Positions 45,689 through 56,146 are shown, counted from the first letter of the stretch. The stretch is DNA of 64,000 nucleotides from Emydura subglobosa (GCA_007922225.1 ML679989.1:22126971-22190970); one strand, 5' to 3'. Program-made: numbers and translations. Notes: generated by a model from the letters alone, not told the origin.

Positions 45689-46100
45689 TGTGGTACTCGG
45701 TGTGTTGGTCACCGGTGTTTATCAGTGTAGGCTGCGTGCGTGTGTCCCTGTGTAGATGCTGTCCCAGCTCTGGCCAGGAAACTGAGACAGCTCTCACGAT
45801 CGAATGAGTCGACATGACCACAGATTAGCTGAGTAACGAAGGCGCCCAAGCGAGGTTTATTGCGTGCGGCACAATGAGAAATGACTTACAGAGTATCTCT
45901 GGGTCAGTTTCATATTGGCGGCGTTACAATGGTCCCGGCCCGACGGCAGGACTTTCCGTTATCCCCTAGACCGGACACCGGTATTCCCTCTGACACCTTC
46001 TTTTATACACTGTTACATACACTTTCGGTCTGCTCCCTTTCACGTAGGTAGTTGCCACCCTCCTGACGTAGTCTAATACCACCTTTTTCTGTTGATTGGC
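45689..46100 (-). mobile_element. Retroviral 5' LTR (R-U5 and promoter; U3 limit uncertain)
   Basis: On the minus strand a TATA box (TATAAAAG, 46001-46007) is followed about 145 nt later by AATAAA (45856-45861), then U5 ending CA next to the primer site. That order defines U3-R-U5. The far U3 edge is not resolved and may extend toward 46.9 kb. No matching 3' LTR is found in the window. Confidence 0.65.
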
Positions 46101-46978
46101 TGATTTGGGCACCACCACTCCATGTATCATTTCTACCCATCAAAGTGTCATTTCAGAGAGTTAGTATCTTGGTACCTCTTATACCCACTACATATTTTAG
46201 TAATATTTTGGCAGTCTTACAACCTTGCAGAATCAGCACGTTCCTATACCAGTCTCAGTAAACTTGAGTGACCCCTTATACTTCTGTTCACTCGGCTTTT
46301 TCCATTTAGGCCTTAGCCTGTTTTACAGGCCTTAAGCTCTCACTTCTTACTACAGGGTTAAAGCAAATCAGATACATACAAATGATTTGAAAGTCCATAT
46401 ACATTAGGTTTCTAGAAGAATTGTGGAGTTTGCACAGTCCCTCTGGTATACATCCAGTACCTGGATGGGTCTCAGTCCTTTGTTACACAGCTTCAGTTGC
46501 AGATGACTTGATCCAGAGGTAAGTAGGTGGCTGAAGCTCAGGATAGTAGACAAAATGGTTTCTGTGGTTTGGTCTTATATACGCTCTGTCCCTGGCCATG
46601 CGGCCTGTGGAAACTTACAGGAACTAAAATGGAGTCCAGAGTCACATGGGCCAATCCTGGTGACTCTTCAGGTATGCCTTTAGTTTCTTCCTGGGCCCCT
46701 TGCATCCATGACTGTCTTAATGGGCCATTAAGCGGGCTATCGTCCTGCCACCATCCTATCTGGGGTGTGTCTTACACAGCATAGTTTGAAACATAGATAC
46801 ATCAAATATGTCCATAACTTCCATTACAGATATAACACAGGAACATAAGTATTGTCATCTTAATCAGCACATTACAGCCTTTCTGACAGTACCTGACATG
46901 GCATATCTTACATGAATTATTATGATTTTGACAGACTAATGTCAAACAATATGACAAATGCTCTCCCCCCCATCTACC

Positions 46979-47496
46979 CAGCATGACGGGGGCTCGACGT
47001 CGGGCAGCTCCTCCAGGTCAGGGCTGGCCTCAGGGGGTATCTCCCACCCATGGGCCTCGGGGGGCTCGGTCCAGTCACTGGGGCCCAGAGGCCCTACCCA
47101 GTCCCTGGGGCTTGGTAGCCTGGTCCAGTCACTGGGGCCCGGAGGCCCTACCCAGTCCTTGGGGCTCGGTAGCCTGGTCCAGGCACTGGGGCAGTCCCTG
47201 TGGCTTGGTAAGTCAGACAGCTTCAGGCGCCTCAGCTCTGGGAGGTGGTTGCTCGAGGTGGCTGCCCACGTGAGGCCTACGCTGCAGCTGGCGGGACAGT
47301 ACGTCTGCCTCCAATGGCAGCCTGTCCCCTACTGAGCGGCAGGGCCTGCCTTTTATACTTCCTTCCTCTATGGAAGCTCCGCCCTCTGTTGCCGGGCAGA
47401 CTGGCCTGCCGGACCTGTTCCTGTCCAGCCTGGGCGGTGCGGCCCTTCCTCGGGCCCAGGCTCCGAGGAAGACCACAGCGCCTCCCTACAGTCTCT
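46979..47496 (-). mobile_element. LTR-type element end with TATA box
   Basis: Minus strand begins TGTAGGGAGG at 47496, has TATAAAAG at 47351-47358, and runs into a tandem-repeat region. The first 70 bp are repeated at 41129-41197. A Gypsy-like LTR is my best guess. The flanking LINE text resumes at 47497, marking the insertion edge. Confidence 0.5.
47068..47215. repeat. 54-bp tandem repeat (coding-phase 18-aa unit)
   Basis: Units at 47068-47121 and 47122-47175 differ at only three positions, followed by a partial third. Each 54-bp unit is itself two diverged halves of about 27 bp. The plus frame reads SLGP-x-GPTQ-SLGLGSLVQ repeatedly, with no evidence that it is expressed. Confidence 0.8.
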
Positions 47497-48010
47497 TTTG
47501 CAGCATGAGGGAGACCCTGACACACGTATATCTGGAGTGTGCCAGCTTGCAGCTCTTATTCTAGCTCCTCCAGAACCTCCTCCTGAGATTTTGGCTGCAC
47601 TTCGCCCCACACCTTCTGATCTATGCACACCCCATCCATGGCCCCACAAAGTCCCGGGACCTCCTCCTCAACCTCCTCCTCTCCTTTACCAAGGTGGCCA
47701 TCTATAACACCAGGGAGAGGATGCTGGCTGAAGAGATGCTTTGCGACTGTGGGCCCTATTTCTGTTCCTCCATCCGCTCATGTATCCAGGCAGAGTTCCT
47801 CTGACTCGTGTCCACTGACTCCTTAACTACTTTTGAGGAGCAGAGGGCACTGTCTGGGGTTCTCTGATCAGTGTCTACCTCAGGTTCCCTCCGTTTAGCC
47901 CTTTGACCTTCATGCCTGTTCCTGTTTTTCATTTGTTGTCCCCCATAATCAGTTGAGTCCTGGGCTCAGTAACTCATCCCCTTAGGCTGGGCTTAGGAAG
48001 GGCTTTTAGC
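47497..48010 (+). mobile_element. LINE fragment, C-terminal zinc-binding region
   Basis: Plus-strand text RETLTHVYLECASLQ is the Cys-His type tail of a non-LTR reverse transcriptase ORF; further pieces (AIYNTRERMLAEE, DSLTTFEEQRALSGV) follow with stops and frame changes. Clade not determined. Confidence 0.55.
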
Positions 48011-48531
48011 CATGGTTGGTTTGCACCCACCCACGTCCCAGAATCCAAATAGTAGCAGGGGTGGGGTTCACCCCGCTGGGATCAGCAGCTCACTTGGAAG
48101 TGCTGCACCTTGGGGCACTTCCCCTGCTTGGAGCAGGGTGAGAGACACTGGTCTTTGAGCTAGTGAATGAGGCATGATTTCAGCGGCAGTGGCTAGTTAC
48201 CTTTGTACAGAAATGCAGGGAGTTCAGAGAAACTTGCACTAGGTTTACTCTAGTGCCTGCCCAGGCCCTGCTCCAAATATTCAGTGCAACCAAGGGGACA
48301 ATTTGGCATTTTTGGCCAGGCTTTTTGGCCGGGTGTATGGTGTTAATGTATCCTGTGTGGGAGTATTGATATCACTCATTACACCAGCCATCTGGCAATG
48401 AGCTACAAGTCAACTTGCGTGATCGTTTCACATGGACTAGAGCCACAGTGGCAAAGGCTGCCTGCGGTGCATTGCTGTTATCTCAGGGGATGGTGATGCT
48501 AACTTTGAGCACTGTCTGCTTTCTCTTTCAG

Positions 48532-48642
48532 AAGAGAATCAGCAAATCCTGCAAGGGCTGGAGACAGACTATGACAACTGTGCCATTGTTCTCCTATCCG
48601 ATGTGGAAGGCAGTGAGACCTGCAGCATGCTGAAACTCTACA
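48532..48642 (+). CDS. EXFABP: Gene 3 exon 4 (lipocalin motif 2)
   Basis: 111 nt, same length as gene 2 exon 4. Acceptor tctctttcag, donor gtatgt. In the ancestral frame it encodes EENQQILQGLETDYDNCAIV and onward. Joined to the 70-nt exon 3 it is read out of frame to TGA at 48631. A further AG at 48535-48536 would restore the frame. Confidence 0.85.
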
Positions 48643-49859
48643 GTATGTAGCCAGCTGCCACTTGGCCAATGTCCTTAATAGGGAAAGGCAGGGGTGGGCC
48701 CCTGTAAAGCTTCTTGACATCCCTGGGAACAGCAGCTGCTCACCTCTCAGGATGGGCCACTGCAGTGTAGCACAATAGACAAAGCTCACACGAAGTTCTA
48801 GCAGCTGTTTATCAGTCCTGGCTGCTGCAGATTGGAGGTCGTGTTGCCAGTGCACGCAGGACCCACCTGTCTGCTTTCATAGCATTAAGGTTCCTTTATA
48901 GGCCACCATGTATATTAATGTGTCCCAGGAGTTGAGTGTTATTGGGAGGGCTTAACTTCAATCCCAGTCTCTCGCTGCCTGGCCTTGGAGGACATGGGGT
49001 TAGTGCATGGGCTGTATTAAAACTCACAGTGGCCTCAGCAGTGGCTGCTCCAGATGTTCAGTGAGCTGGGGTGAAGAGAACTCCCACCTATCCCTCCGTG
49101 GCTGGAGCAATGCCAGAGCCTCCATCTCTAACCACTAGACAACACAGCTTCTTTTGGGCTGCCTGAAGAGTCTCCTCCTGGGGCTGGGGAGCTGGGTCTG
49201 ACATGTTTCAATGTGTGGTGCAGCCAATGTCCCAGCTTACCGACAGAATCCAAGGATGCAATCTGGCAGCAAAAAGGAGCCAGAGAGAGTTTAATGACAC
49301 ACATGAAGGACTGTAGCGGTTTTTAATGGCCATTATCTACATGCAAAGACTTTAGTCCCATTTCCCCATAAATGCCTTCATGCAAGGCCTAAGTCTCTAG
49401 GGAGGCAGGCCCCAGTTGGTGCCCCAAACACAATACCTTTGTCCCAAGGTGTTTGTCTTTGGAGCTCCTTTACCCCTTGGTCATTCATTTTCCACCATCT
49501 GTGCTATTCCTTTCCCTCCGCCCCTTCACTGAGTCTGCGTGGACACAGCCTCCTGTCCCTTGGGCTGCTGGCTGTGCTAATGGCCACTCCTGTTCTCACG
49601 CACGAGCGTAGTGTTGCAATGCTCAGACTGCAGCCCAGCAGGGGAGGGGGCTGTTAAGAACTGCGCATGCTGGGTTATTTTTCTCCTGCTAAATCCGTGC
49701 GACAGTTGTGTTGCTTTGAGCGGTTTTCTTTTTAAATCTCAGTTTTACAAACACTAAAATTTGGGGCCAAATCTGATCTATGTAAGAAATGCCCAGCACA
49801 AGGCACTGCCTCTGGTTACATCCAGCCTGCTGTATCATAACCCAGCCCGCTAGGAGCCT

Positions 49860-49930
49860 TTGTGGTTAACGAGTGGCAGAGTGCTCCAGTGGCTAGGATA
49901 TTGACTTGGGAGGGGCAGGTTCAAGTCTCT
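49860..49930 (+). mobile_element. tRNA-like SINE head, partial
   Basis: gagtggcagagtgctccagtggc with a B-box-like ggttcaagtc, cut off by the miniature element that follows. Confidence 0.4.
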
Positions 49931-50165
49931 GTGTGAGCGGAGGTATGTCTGCACCGCAATAACCCCCTGGTGCCAGGGCCCAGGCCAATGGACTTGGGCT
50001 TGTGTGACTCAGGCTGTGGCACTGAAAGTAGCAGTGTAGCTGCAAGGACTTGGGCTGGAACCCAGGCAATGCAGCCTGTGAGAGGGAGTCTCAGAGCCCG
50101 GGTGCCAGCACTGCTAGTTTTAGCTTTGCTGCTCGAGCCTGTCACTGGACCGGGGCTCTGAGACG
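49930..50165. mobile_element. Miniature transposon, same family as 1.9 kb
   Basis: tatgtctgcaccgcaataac at the start and repeated gacttgggct and agagcccgggtgcc text correspond to the family at 1887-2135. Confidence 0.45.
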
Positions 50166-50628
50166 TGGCACTGTGGGTTTTCATTGTACCCCGAGCCTCT
50201 CTGGGCCAAATGTGCTGTGCACCTGACTTCCATGGCTGCCAGCCCTGGGCACCACGGGAAGTTCAGAGCCTGACTCCTGCTGTGCTCTCAGCCCTCTGTG
50301 TCTTAGGCTACGTCTATGCTGCTGCGGGGATTCGACTTTCTTTAATTCAACTTTCAGCAGCTGAGTTTTAGGAATCGCAGCAGAGTGTACACACTACGCT
50401 GTTTGCGCTGCTCTCTTGCGTTCACACTGGCCAGCCTTAATTTAAATTAGAAAGCAGTGCAATATGGGTAGCTATCCCACAGTGCAACTAGCCACGTTGG
50501 CTGTTGGGATGAGTGTCTTCATCCCAGGATGCAACGCTGCTTCCCCCTTCTTCCCCCCCCAAACAAACAGGAAAAGGATTTTCGTGCCTTTTTTTACTCC
50601 CCGCAATTGCCATTGCTGCAGAGACATG

Positions 50629-51680
50629 GAGCCAGCTCAACTCTGCACTATTATTGTGAGCGTGACAAATACATCGCGGCTTATCATGGAGTACTTTAGA
50701 AATAGAGCAAGAACGCGAAGCAGATACAACACTGGTGCCACCGGGGCTGCCCTGCTACACGCCGTCGAACAGAACAATTACCAATTGCTGCAGGCTGTAA
50801 CGAGTCATCTGCAGTCCGTGGAATGCAGGTTCTGGTGCAGGGAAACAAGCACAGACTGGTGGGATCACATCGTTTTGCAGCTGTGGGCTGATGATCAGTG
50901 GCTGCAAAACTTTTGTATGTGAAAGGCAACTTTTCTCAAACTGTGCTCAGAGCTGCCCCGCCCCTGAAGCGCGTGAACACCCGCTTGAGACCAGCTCTGA
51001 CGGTGGAGAAGAGAGTCGCCATCGCTCTCTGGAAGCTGGCAACCTCTGACTGTTACCGCTCGGTTGGGAATCAATTTGGAGTCAGTAAATCTACAGTGGG
51101 CACTGCCGTGATTCAAGTGTGCAGGGCCATAAATAGACTTCTGCTACGAAGGGTAGTGACTTTGGGAAATGTGCAGGACATAGTGGAGGGGTTTGCCATG
51201 ATGGGCTTCCCAAACTGCGGGGGGCATCGATGGGACGCACATCCCCATCTTAGCGCCTGCCCACCTGGCGACCGAGTACATAAACTGCAAGGGGTACTTT
51301 TCCATGGTCCTGCAGGGGCTTGTGGGTCACAGGGGTCGTTTCACAGACATCAGTGTGGGGTGGTCTGGGAAGGTGCATGACGCTCGTGTATTTCATAACT
51401 CAGGGCTGTTCTCTAAGATGCAGGCGGGCACTTTCTTCCCTGACCAAAAAACTCACATCAGGGGTGTGGAAATGCCCATAGTGATCCTGGGGTATCCTGC
51501 TCACCCCTTGCTCCCTTGGCTAATGAAGCCCTACACCAGGCACCTTGACAGCGACAAGGAATGTTTTAATAAGAGGTTAAGCAAAGGTTGTTGAATGTGC
51601 CTTTGGGCGTTTAAAGGATAGATGGAGGAGTGAAAAGAACCTCCCTTCGGTGATGTCTGCTTGCTGAGTTCTTCATAATG
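50629..51680 (+). pseudogene. HARBI1-type transposase, frameshifted
   Basis: DDE nuclease of a Harbinger element. N-terminal part to about 50905, then another frame holding the helix-turn-helix (VEKRVAIALWKLATSD, VGNQFGVSKSTVG), then a third frame from about 51223 with the first catalytic block (I-D-G-T-H) and the G-K-x-H-D-A-R-V block, and a further shift before the V-E-C-A-F-G-R-L-K block that carries the catalytic Glu near 51600. At least three frame changes; the three acidic residues are still recognisable. Cannot make transposase. Confidence 0.85.
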
Positions 51681-52079
51681 TGTGTGAAGCGAAGGGTGAG
51701 AGGTTCCCTCAGGGTTGGGCTGTGAAGGCAGAAAGACTGGCCGCCAATTATGAGCAGCCAGATGCCAGCACTACGCTGAGAGCTAACTGCGGAGCGCTTT
51801 GCATTAGGGAAGCTTTGAAAACCAGGTTCTGCAATGAGATGCAGGAGTGATTTCTGTTCAAGTATGTTGTTTGCCTTTGATGATCCACACCCCTCACCCC
51901 CTTTCGATATCTGTGCCCGACAAATCCCTCCTGAACAAGATATGATTTAATAAAGAAACATTTTGGAATGATGCAAAACTTTATTTTTTAACATTCAAGT
52001 CATGGGAGGAAAGCGGGGGAGGGTTCATTCACTGTCTCCAGGGGTAGGGTGGTAGCTCGCTGGCCATCTGTCAGCGTGG

Positions 52080-52505
52080 CTACCACAGCTTTCTGCTCGC
52101 CTCCACTGGGGTGGAGAAGAGCACATACTGCATCCTGGACAATCTTCTCTGAGACCTCTTGGGGGCGGGGAAAGGGGAGGGCGGCATAGCCCTCGGTTGA
52201 GGAGCATTATGGAGAGGCTGCAGCGGGACTCTGTCCTGCCTCCGCTCCTCCTGAAGCTCCACAAGATGCCGGAGCATGTCTGACTGGTGCTGCAGGAGTC
52301 GCAGCATCTCCTGCGTGGTGCTGCGATCATGCTCCTGCATTTGTATGTGACTCTCCGTGACCCTGTCCATGTTCTGGGACAAGGTCAGCCACCTCGCTCT
52401 TTGCTCCATCTCTGTGGCTGCTGAGGCATTCATGAGCTCCGAAAACACGTCATCTCTGCTTTTTTTTTTTCCTTTTTCTAATCTGAGACAGTCTGTCCGC
52501 AGCAT
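52080..52505 (-). pseudogene. Harbinger Myb-like accessory protein, C-terminal part
   Basis: Minus-strand open frame of 141 codons rich in Gln, Arg and Glu with a likely coiled coil (MLRLLQHQSDMLRHLVELQE). Harbinger elements pair the transposase with a Myb/SANT protein whose C-terminal half looks like this. The N-terminal Myb helices are not visible, so the gene is truncated. Confidence 0.6.
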
Positions 52506-52898
52506 TTCTTAAGGGTCAGTCCTCTGCCAAGGTGTCTACAGAATGAAAGAAAAATAACAAGGTAGCCACAGTTAGCATAGCGAAGAACATGATACAAATG
52601 TAACAATGTAGATAATGATCCAATGATGCAATGTAGCAAAGGATTTCCCCTCTCTGCTTGTATTTCAAATGCTTACAGAGAGCAATTGCGGATGGCGTGG
52701 GGGCGGGGGAGAGAGACTATGCTGAAAACACATGGAGTCATGATGCTGTCTACCTTGATTGCAGAGAAGAATCCTACCATGGAGGGAGGAACAAGGCAGC
52801 TCATGCTGGTGCCCCTCCATTAACCCATGCTCACCCACAAAGGTTGGAAGGAACCAAAGAAAGATTGATGTGTCTCTCATTTTGATCTTTGACTGTAA

Positions 52899-53000
52899 GC
52901 AGAACCCAGGAGGTGAGCCCTGAAGTCGAGGAGAAATTCAGAGAGTTTGCCAAGAAATTGACCTTCACTAATGACATGATTGTCACCCTGCCCAAAGTAG
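52899..53000 (+). pseudogene. EXFABP: Gene 3 exon 5 with mutated acceptor
   Basis: Expected exon is 102 nt, encoding SRTQEVSPEVEEKFREFAKK and ending LTFTNDMIVTLPKV, donor gtgaga. Aligned without gaps to gene 2, the intron end ggctgcag reads gactgtaa here, so AG has become AA. The nearest AG is one base later (52898-52899), giving an exon one base short and out of frame. Confidence 0.87.
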
Positions 53001-53265
53001 GTGAGAGCTGTCAGCCACTGGATTTCACGTCTCTCCAGTTTGCACTGATTTGAGCTGAATTGCCAATATACCCAATCACTTTGCACTGGCTGCAATTTGA
53101 ACTCCCAGAAAAATTATTTGCTGACCAGATACACACTATACTGGAGCTTAGAGACCTTAGCCCCCACTTAGAGTCATTCCCATTTTGTCTACCCAATATT
53201 TTCTATGCTAACTAGAAGCCATAAAGCCATTGTGCAGGACTTCTCTCTTCTCTTTATTTTCACAG

Positions 53266-53291
53266 AGGAATGCATCCCAGAAGAGGCTTAG
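53266..53291 (+). CDS. EXFABP: Gene 3 exon 6 (last coding exon)
   Basis: 26 nt, acceptor tttcacag. It encodes EECIPEEA and TAG at 53289-53291, followed by the donor gtgagt. The same architecture as PTGDS exon 6. Confidence 0.85.
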
Positions 53292-53574
53292 GTGAGTTTA
53301 TGATTTCAGAAAAGTTGCAACCTTTTCAACTAAAATCTGCAGACATCAGTGCATGAAGGAAAGGCCATCATGACCCATCTAATTCTCTGACTGTCCATGG
53401 GAGACAAGACCCCATTATTAGCATTCTTGAATCATAATCATTTTACCATTAAGGAATTAGATTCTTTGTTTGGATTTGTGCTGTCAACTACACTCAGACA
53501 GAACTGGCCTTTACAGCCATCCAAGTCCTGCATGCATTTAAAGGCACAGTGCATCCTAGATCACAATACTTAGC

Positions 53575-53770
53575 TCTTGTACAGTGCTTTTCATCCATAT
53601 ATCAAACAGCACTTTAAGAAAGAGAAAAGTGTCTTTAACCAGATGGGGAAACTGAGGCACAGAGAGGCGAAATGTCATGTTCAAGGTCACACCACAGACT
53701 GGTGGCAGAGCCAGGAACACAACCCACATCTTCTGAATCCAAGCCCTAGCCTTGGACCACACAGTCTCTC
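53575..53770 (-). mobile_element. tRNA-derived SINE
   Basis: Minus-strand copy with tail at 53580-53620, core gatggggaaactgaggcaca and head near 53720-53765. Gene 3 intron 6. Confidence 0.65.
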
Positions 53771-53929
53771 CTCAATTTGATGTTTCAGATCAAAGCCAAT
53801 TTACTTTTTTGAATGTGAAAAGTAGAAAGCTGCAAGGGGCTCACCACCCAGTAATATTGATCGCACCTACCTTATGCAACAATGGCTGAGTGAGTTTTGC
53901 TTAGCTCTGGGTGAACAATGGACTTTTTT

Positions 53930-54260
53930 TTGATTCACCAGCAATGCTGAAAAATTGGGGGGAAAAAAACAACATTTATTGACATTTACTAAATTTAATT
54001 TTGACAAAATCAAAAGGTTTCATTTCAATTCCAACCACTTACAAATATTTCTGAATTAAAAACAAACAAAAATGTTGTTTCAGAACTGAAAAATTAAAAC
54101 AGTTCCTTTTGAAAAGGTAAAACATTTTTTTTTGTCCAACCAAAACAATTCAGCAAAACCAGGATGAAATTGTGAAGCATTTCAGTGTTGCCTAATCTAC
54201 CTTTTTCACCCCAAAAAAAATTTTGGCCAAAAATTTTTGCCCAACTCTAATTTTGTTGAA
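53930..54260. repeat. A/T-rich degenerate repeat
   Basis: A/T-rich text with ttttgacaaaatcaaaagg and gaaaaattaaaacagttcc, similar in style to 59.8 kb and 63.4 kb. No coding capacity. Confidence 0.4.
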
Positions 54261-55173
54261 ATTTGTGCTCTGCACAAGATGATCTTTTGAGCTGAGGCCC
54301 ACTGCGTAACCTTGGAGGACAAGGAAGATTTTAAAGAACAATATGAGCAACAAGAAAAGGAGATTAGTGTGGAACCTTCTCAGCCCTGACTAAAGGGCTG
54401 CTGTAATACAAGAATCACATTATCCAGAACTGAAACCCAGCCACCTCTGGGCTGTAACACTACTCAAGGATACCTTAGTGAATTAAAACTACAAGGGCTA
54501 TTTAGAGAGGCCAAATCTTACCCATTACAAAATTCAGTCAGGACACTAGGGCCAACCCTGTTACTCTTACAGAAAGTACCAGCGGATCTTTAGTAAGCAA
54601 ACTAGTCAGGACTCGGGTTTATATTGTCCAAAATACGGGAGTCCACCCCACACACACAGCACCCCTACCACTATGTTGGGCCTGTGACTCAGAGGGTAAA
54701 ATGGAACCTATTGTAGTGCAGGGCCATGGCACCTGTATTTCCCTGCCGTGGGCCAGCAAGGGCTCCCACGCTCAGGCCTCCAGCTCCACAGCTGTTGCTT
54801 CTTTTGGTGGAGAAATGCTTCCCTCTCCCTCCTGACTGGAGTAATTCCAGGCCATACTGTTCCCTGTGTATTTCCCAGCATGGACAGGCTGCCCAAGAAA
54901 TGGTTAACAGAAGTAATTGCTCTAGTTATAAGATCCCACACACCCAGCACTTCCTATGTAAGCCTACTTTATTCTTAAGGTAAAAAGAACTACACAGAAA
55001 ACACATCAAAACACTAAAAGAACCTACACACATGCTAATAACTTACCAGCGCAAACTCCAGCCCTCACATGGATTCTGGCAGGAGCAGGCCTCCTGCCTT
55101 CCACGCCTGAGGGGGTTCCTTTGTGGTCACAAGTTCATCACAGCTCCAGCTCAGACCAAGCACTCGCTCTTAG

Positions 55174-55330
55174 GCCTGGTCTACACTAGAGTTTTGTCGA
55201 CAAAACAGTCCTGGTGTGGACAGTGCAACAACCCTTTTGTCGACAAAGCAAAACCATCTAGATGGGAGGCATCGAGCCTTTTTCGGCAAAGTTTTAGCCA
55301 AAAGCATATGTGTAGACCCTGCCCTTAGGT
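55174..55330. mobile_element. Miniature Harbinger-type transposon
   Basis: Left ggcctggtctacactagag and the reverse complement of the right end (ggcagggtctacacatatg) form inverted repeats; TTA lies just outside both. The core repeats ttttgtcgacaaa. Confidence 0.7.
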
Positions 55331-55777
55331 TGTTATATCACCATTATCCCAGACTGCCATCCTAGTGCTGCTCTGGTAAGCAGTTTGAGCTCGGCAGCCG
55401 TCCGCTTCCCCCCCTCCTCTTTCAAAGCCCCAGGAAGTTTTCAAGTTAACTCACCCTGGAGAGCTCACTGCACATCACAGCAAACACAGTCCTGCCTGCC
55501 TGCCCTGAACTACAGGGGAGGGGTGTAACGCTTGCTGTGCGGTGCAGAGCTGGGGAGGGAGGTGGGGGCTGTGTCCCTCTTCCCCCCGCCCAGGAGTACA
55601 CCGGACTGTCTCTGCTGAGTGGGGTTGGGGAACGGAGGACGCCGTTTATGAACTGTCTGTGTAGCAACTTCTGCCTCAGATTGGTTATTTCCAGTTGCTG
55701 TTGTCTGAACGTAAAGAGACAGGACGAGTGCAGACACACTGTGTCCCCCACCACGCGCTGTCTGTCTGTCTCTCTCC

Positions 55778-55797
55778 ATGTGTGTGTGTGTGTGTGT
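55778..55797. repeat. (TG)n microsatellite
   Basis: About nine to ten uninterrupted TG units, followed by a T/C-rich stretch. Confidence 0.9.
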
Positions 55798-55859
55798 CTC
55801 TCTCTTTCTTTGTGTTTGTGTTCAGCAGTGTCAGCTTAGCTGATGGGGCAATTTAAAAG

Positions 55860-56146
55860 CAGCTGTCAACTAGTAGGATGCCCCTGGAATGATGGGATTC
55901 AGACACCTGCATCCTGTGACGCTGGGCCTGTCCCGTGAGGCAGTGCAAACCCTTCCCAAAGCACCCAGCCTGTGCTAGCTACCCACAGTGCACTGCTCCC
56001 TGTGTCGACAAAAGAGCTGATAGTGTGAACACACTCCACTGACAGAAGGAGACAGTGAAGACACACAACATCGATTTAATTACAGCAGTGGCTGTACGCC
56101 GGCAAAACTTGTGTTGACAAAAATTTTTTGTGTGGACAAGGCCTTC
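55860..56146. mobile_element. Right half of a related DNA transposon
   Basis: It ends cttgtgttgacaaaaatttt and tgtggacaaggcctt, whose reverse complement resembles the left end of the 55.17 kb element. cccacagtgcactgctccct is typical of the family's core. The left end is missing or lies earlier. Confidence 0.5.

Larger units (their letters stand above)
50306..52560 (+). mobile_element. Harbinger DNA transposon, decayed, right end missing
   Basis: The left terminus GGCTACGTCTATGCTGC follows a TTA (50303-50305), the Harbinger target trinucleotide. The element holds a HARBI1-type transposase on the plus strand and a second gene on the minus strand that converges with it, the standard two-gene plan. 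I cannot find the right terminal repeat before exon 5 of gene 3 at 52899. It lies in gene 3 intron 4. Confidence 0.8.
37456..53291 (+). pseudogene. EXFABP: Ex-FABP-like lipocalin with frame and splice lesions (coding span)
   Basis: Exon equivalents are 37456-37545, 38387-38523, 40777-40846, 48532-48642, 52899-53000 and 53266-53291. The signal peptide is MKAVLLSLGLTLLCLVHAEA; an in-frame ATG 21 nt upstream (37435) is possible but less natural. G-x-W is G33-K34-W35; Ala57 replaces the PTGDS catalytic Cys. The disulfide partners are Cys80 and the EEC near the C-terminus, which ends EECIPEEA, very like bird Ex-FABP, a secreted carrier of fatty acids, lysophosphatidate and catecholate siderophores. 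Lesion 1: exon 3 is 70 nt where 71 is needed, so the normal splice runs into TGA at 48631 after 132 codons. Lesion 2: the exon 5 acceptor is AA, not AG. An intact version would be 178 aa, the Ex-FABP length. Either a pseudogene or rescued by shifted splice sites. Confidence 0.8.

Noticed and set aside
44924..45755. Plus-strand open frames opposite the gag-position frame
   Set aside because: Shadows of the minus-strand retroviral frame; hydrophobic look comes from reading the A-rich strand backward.
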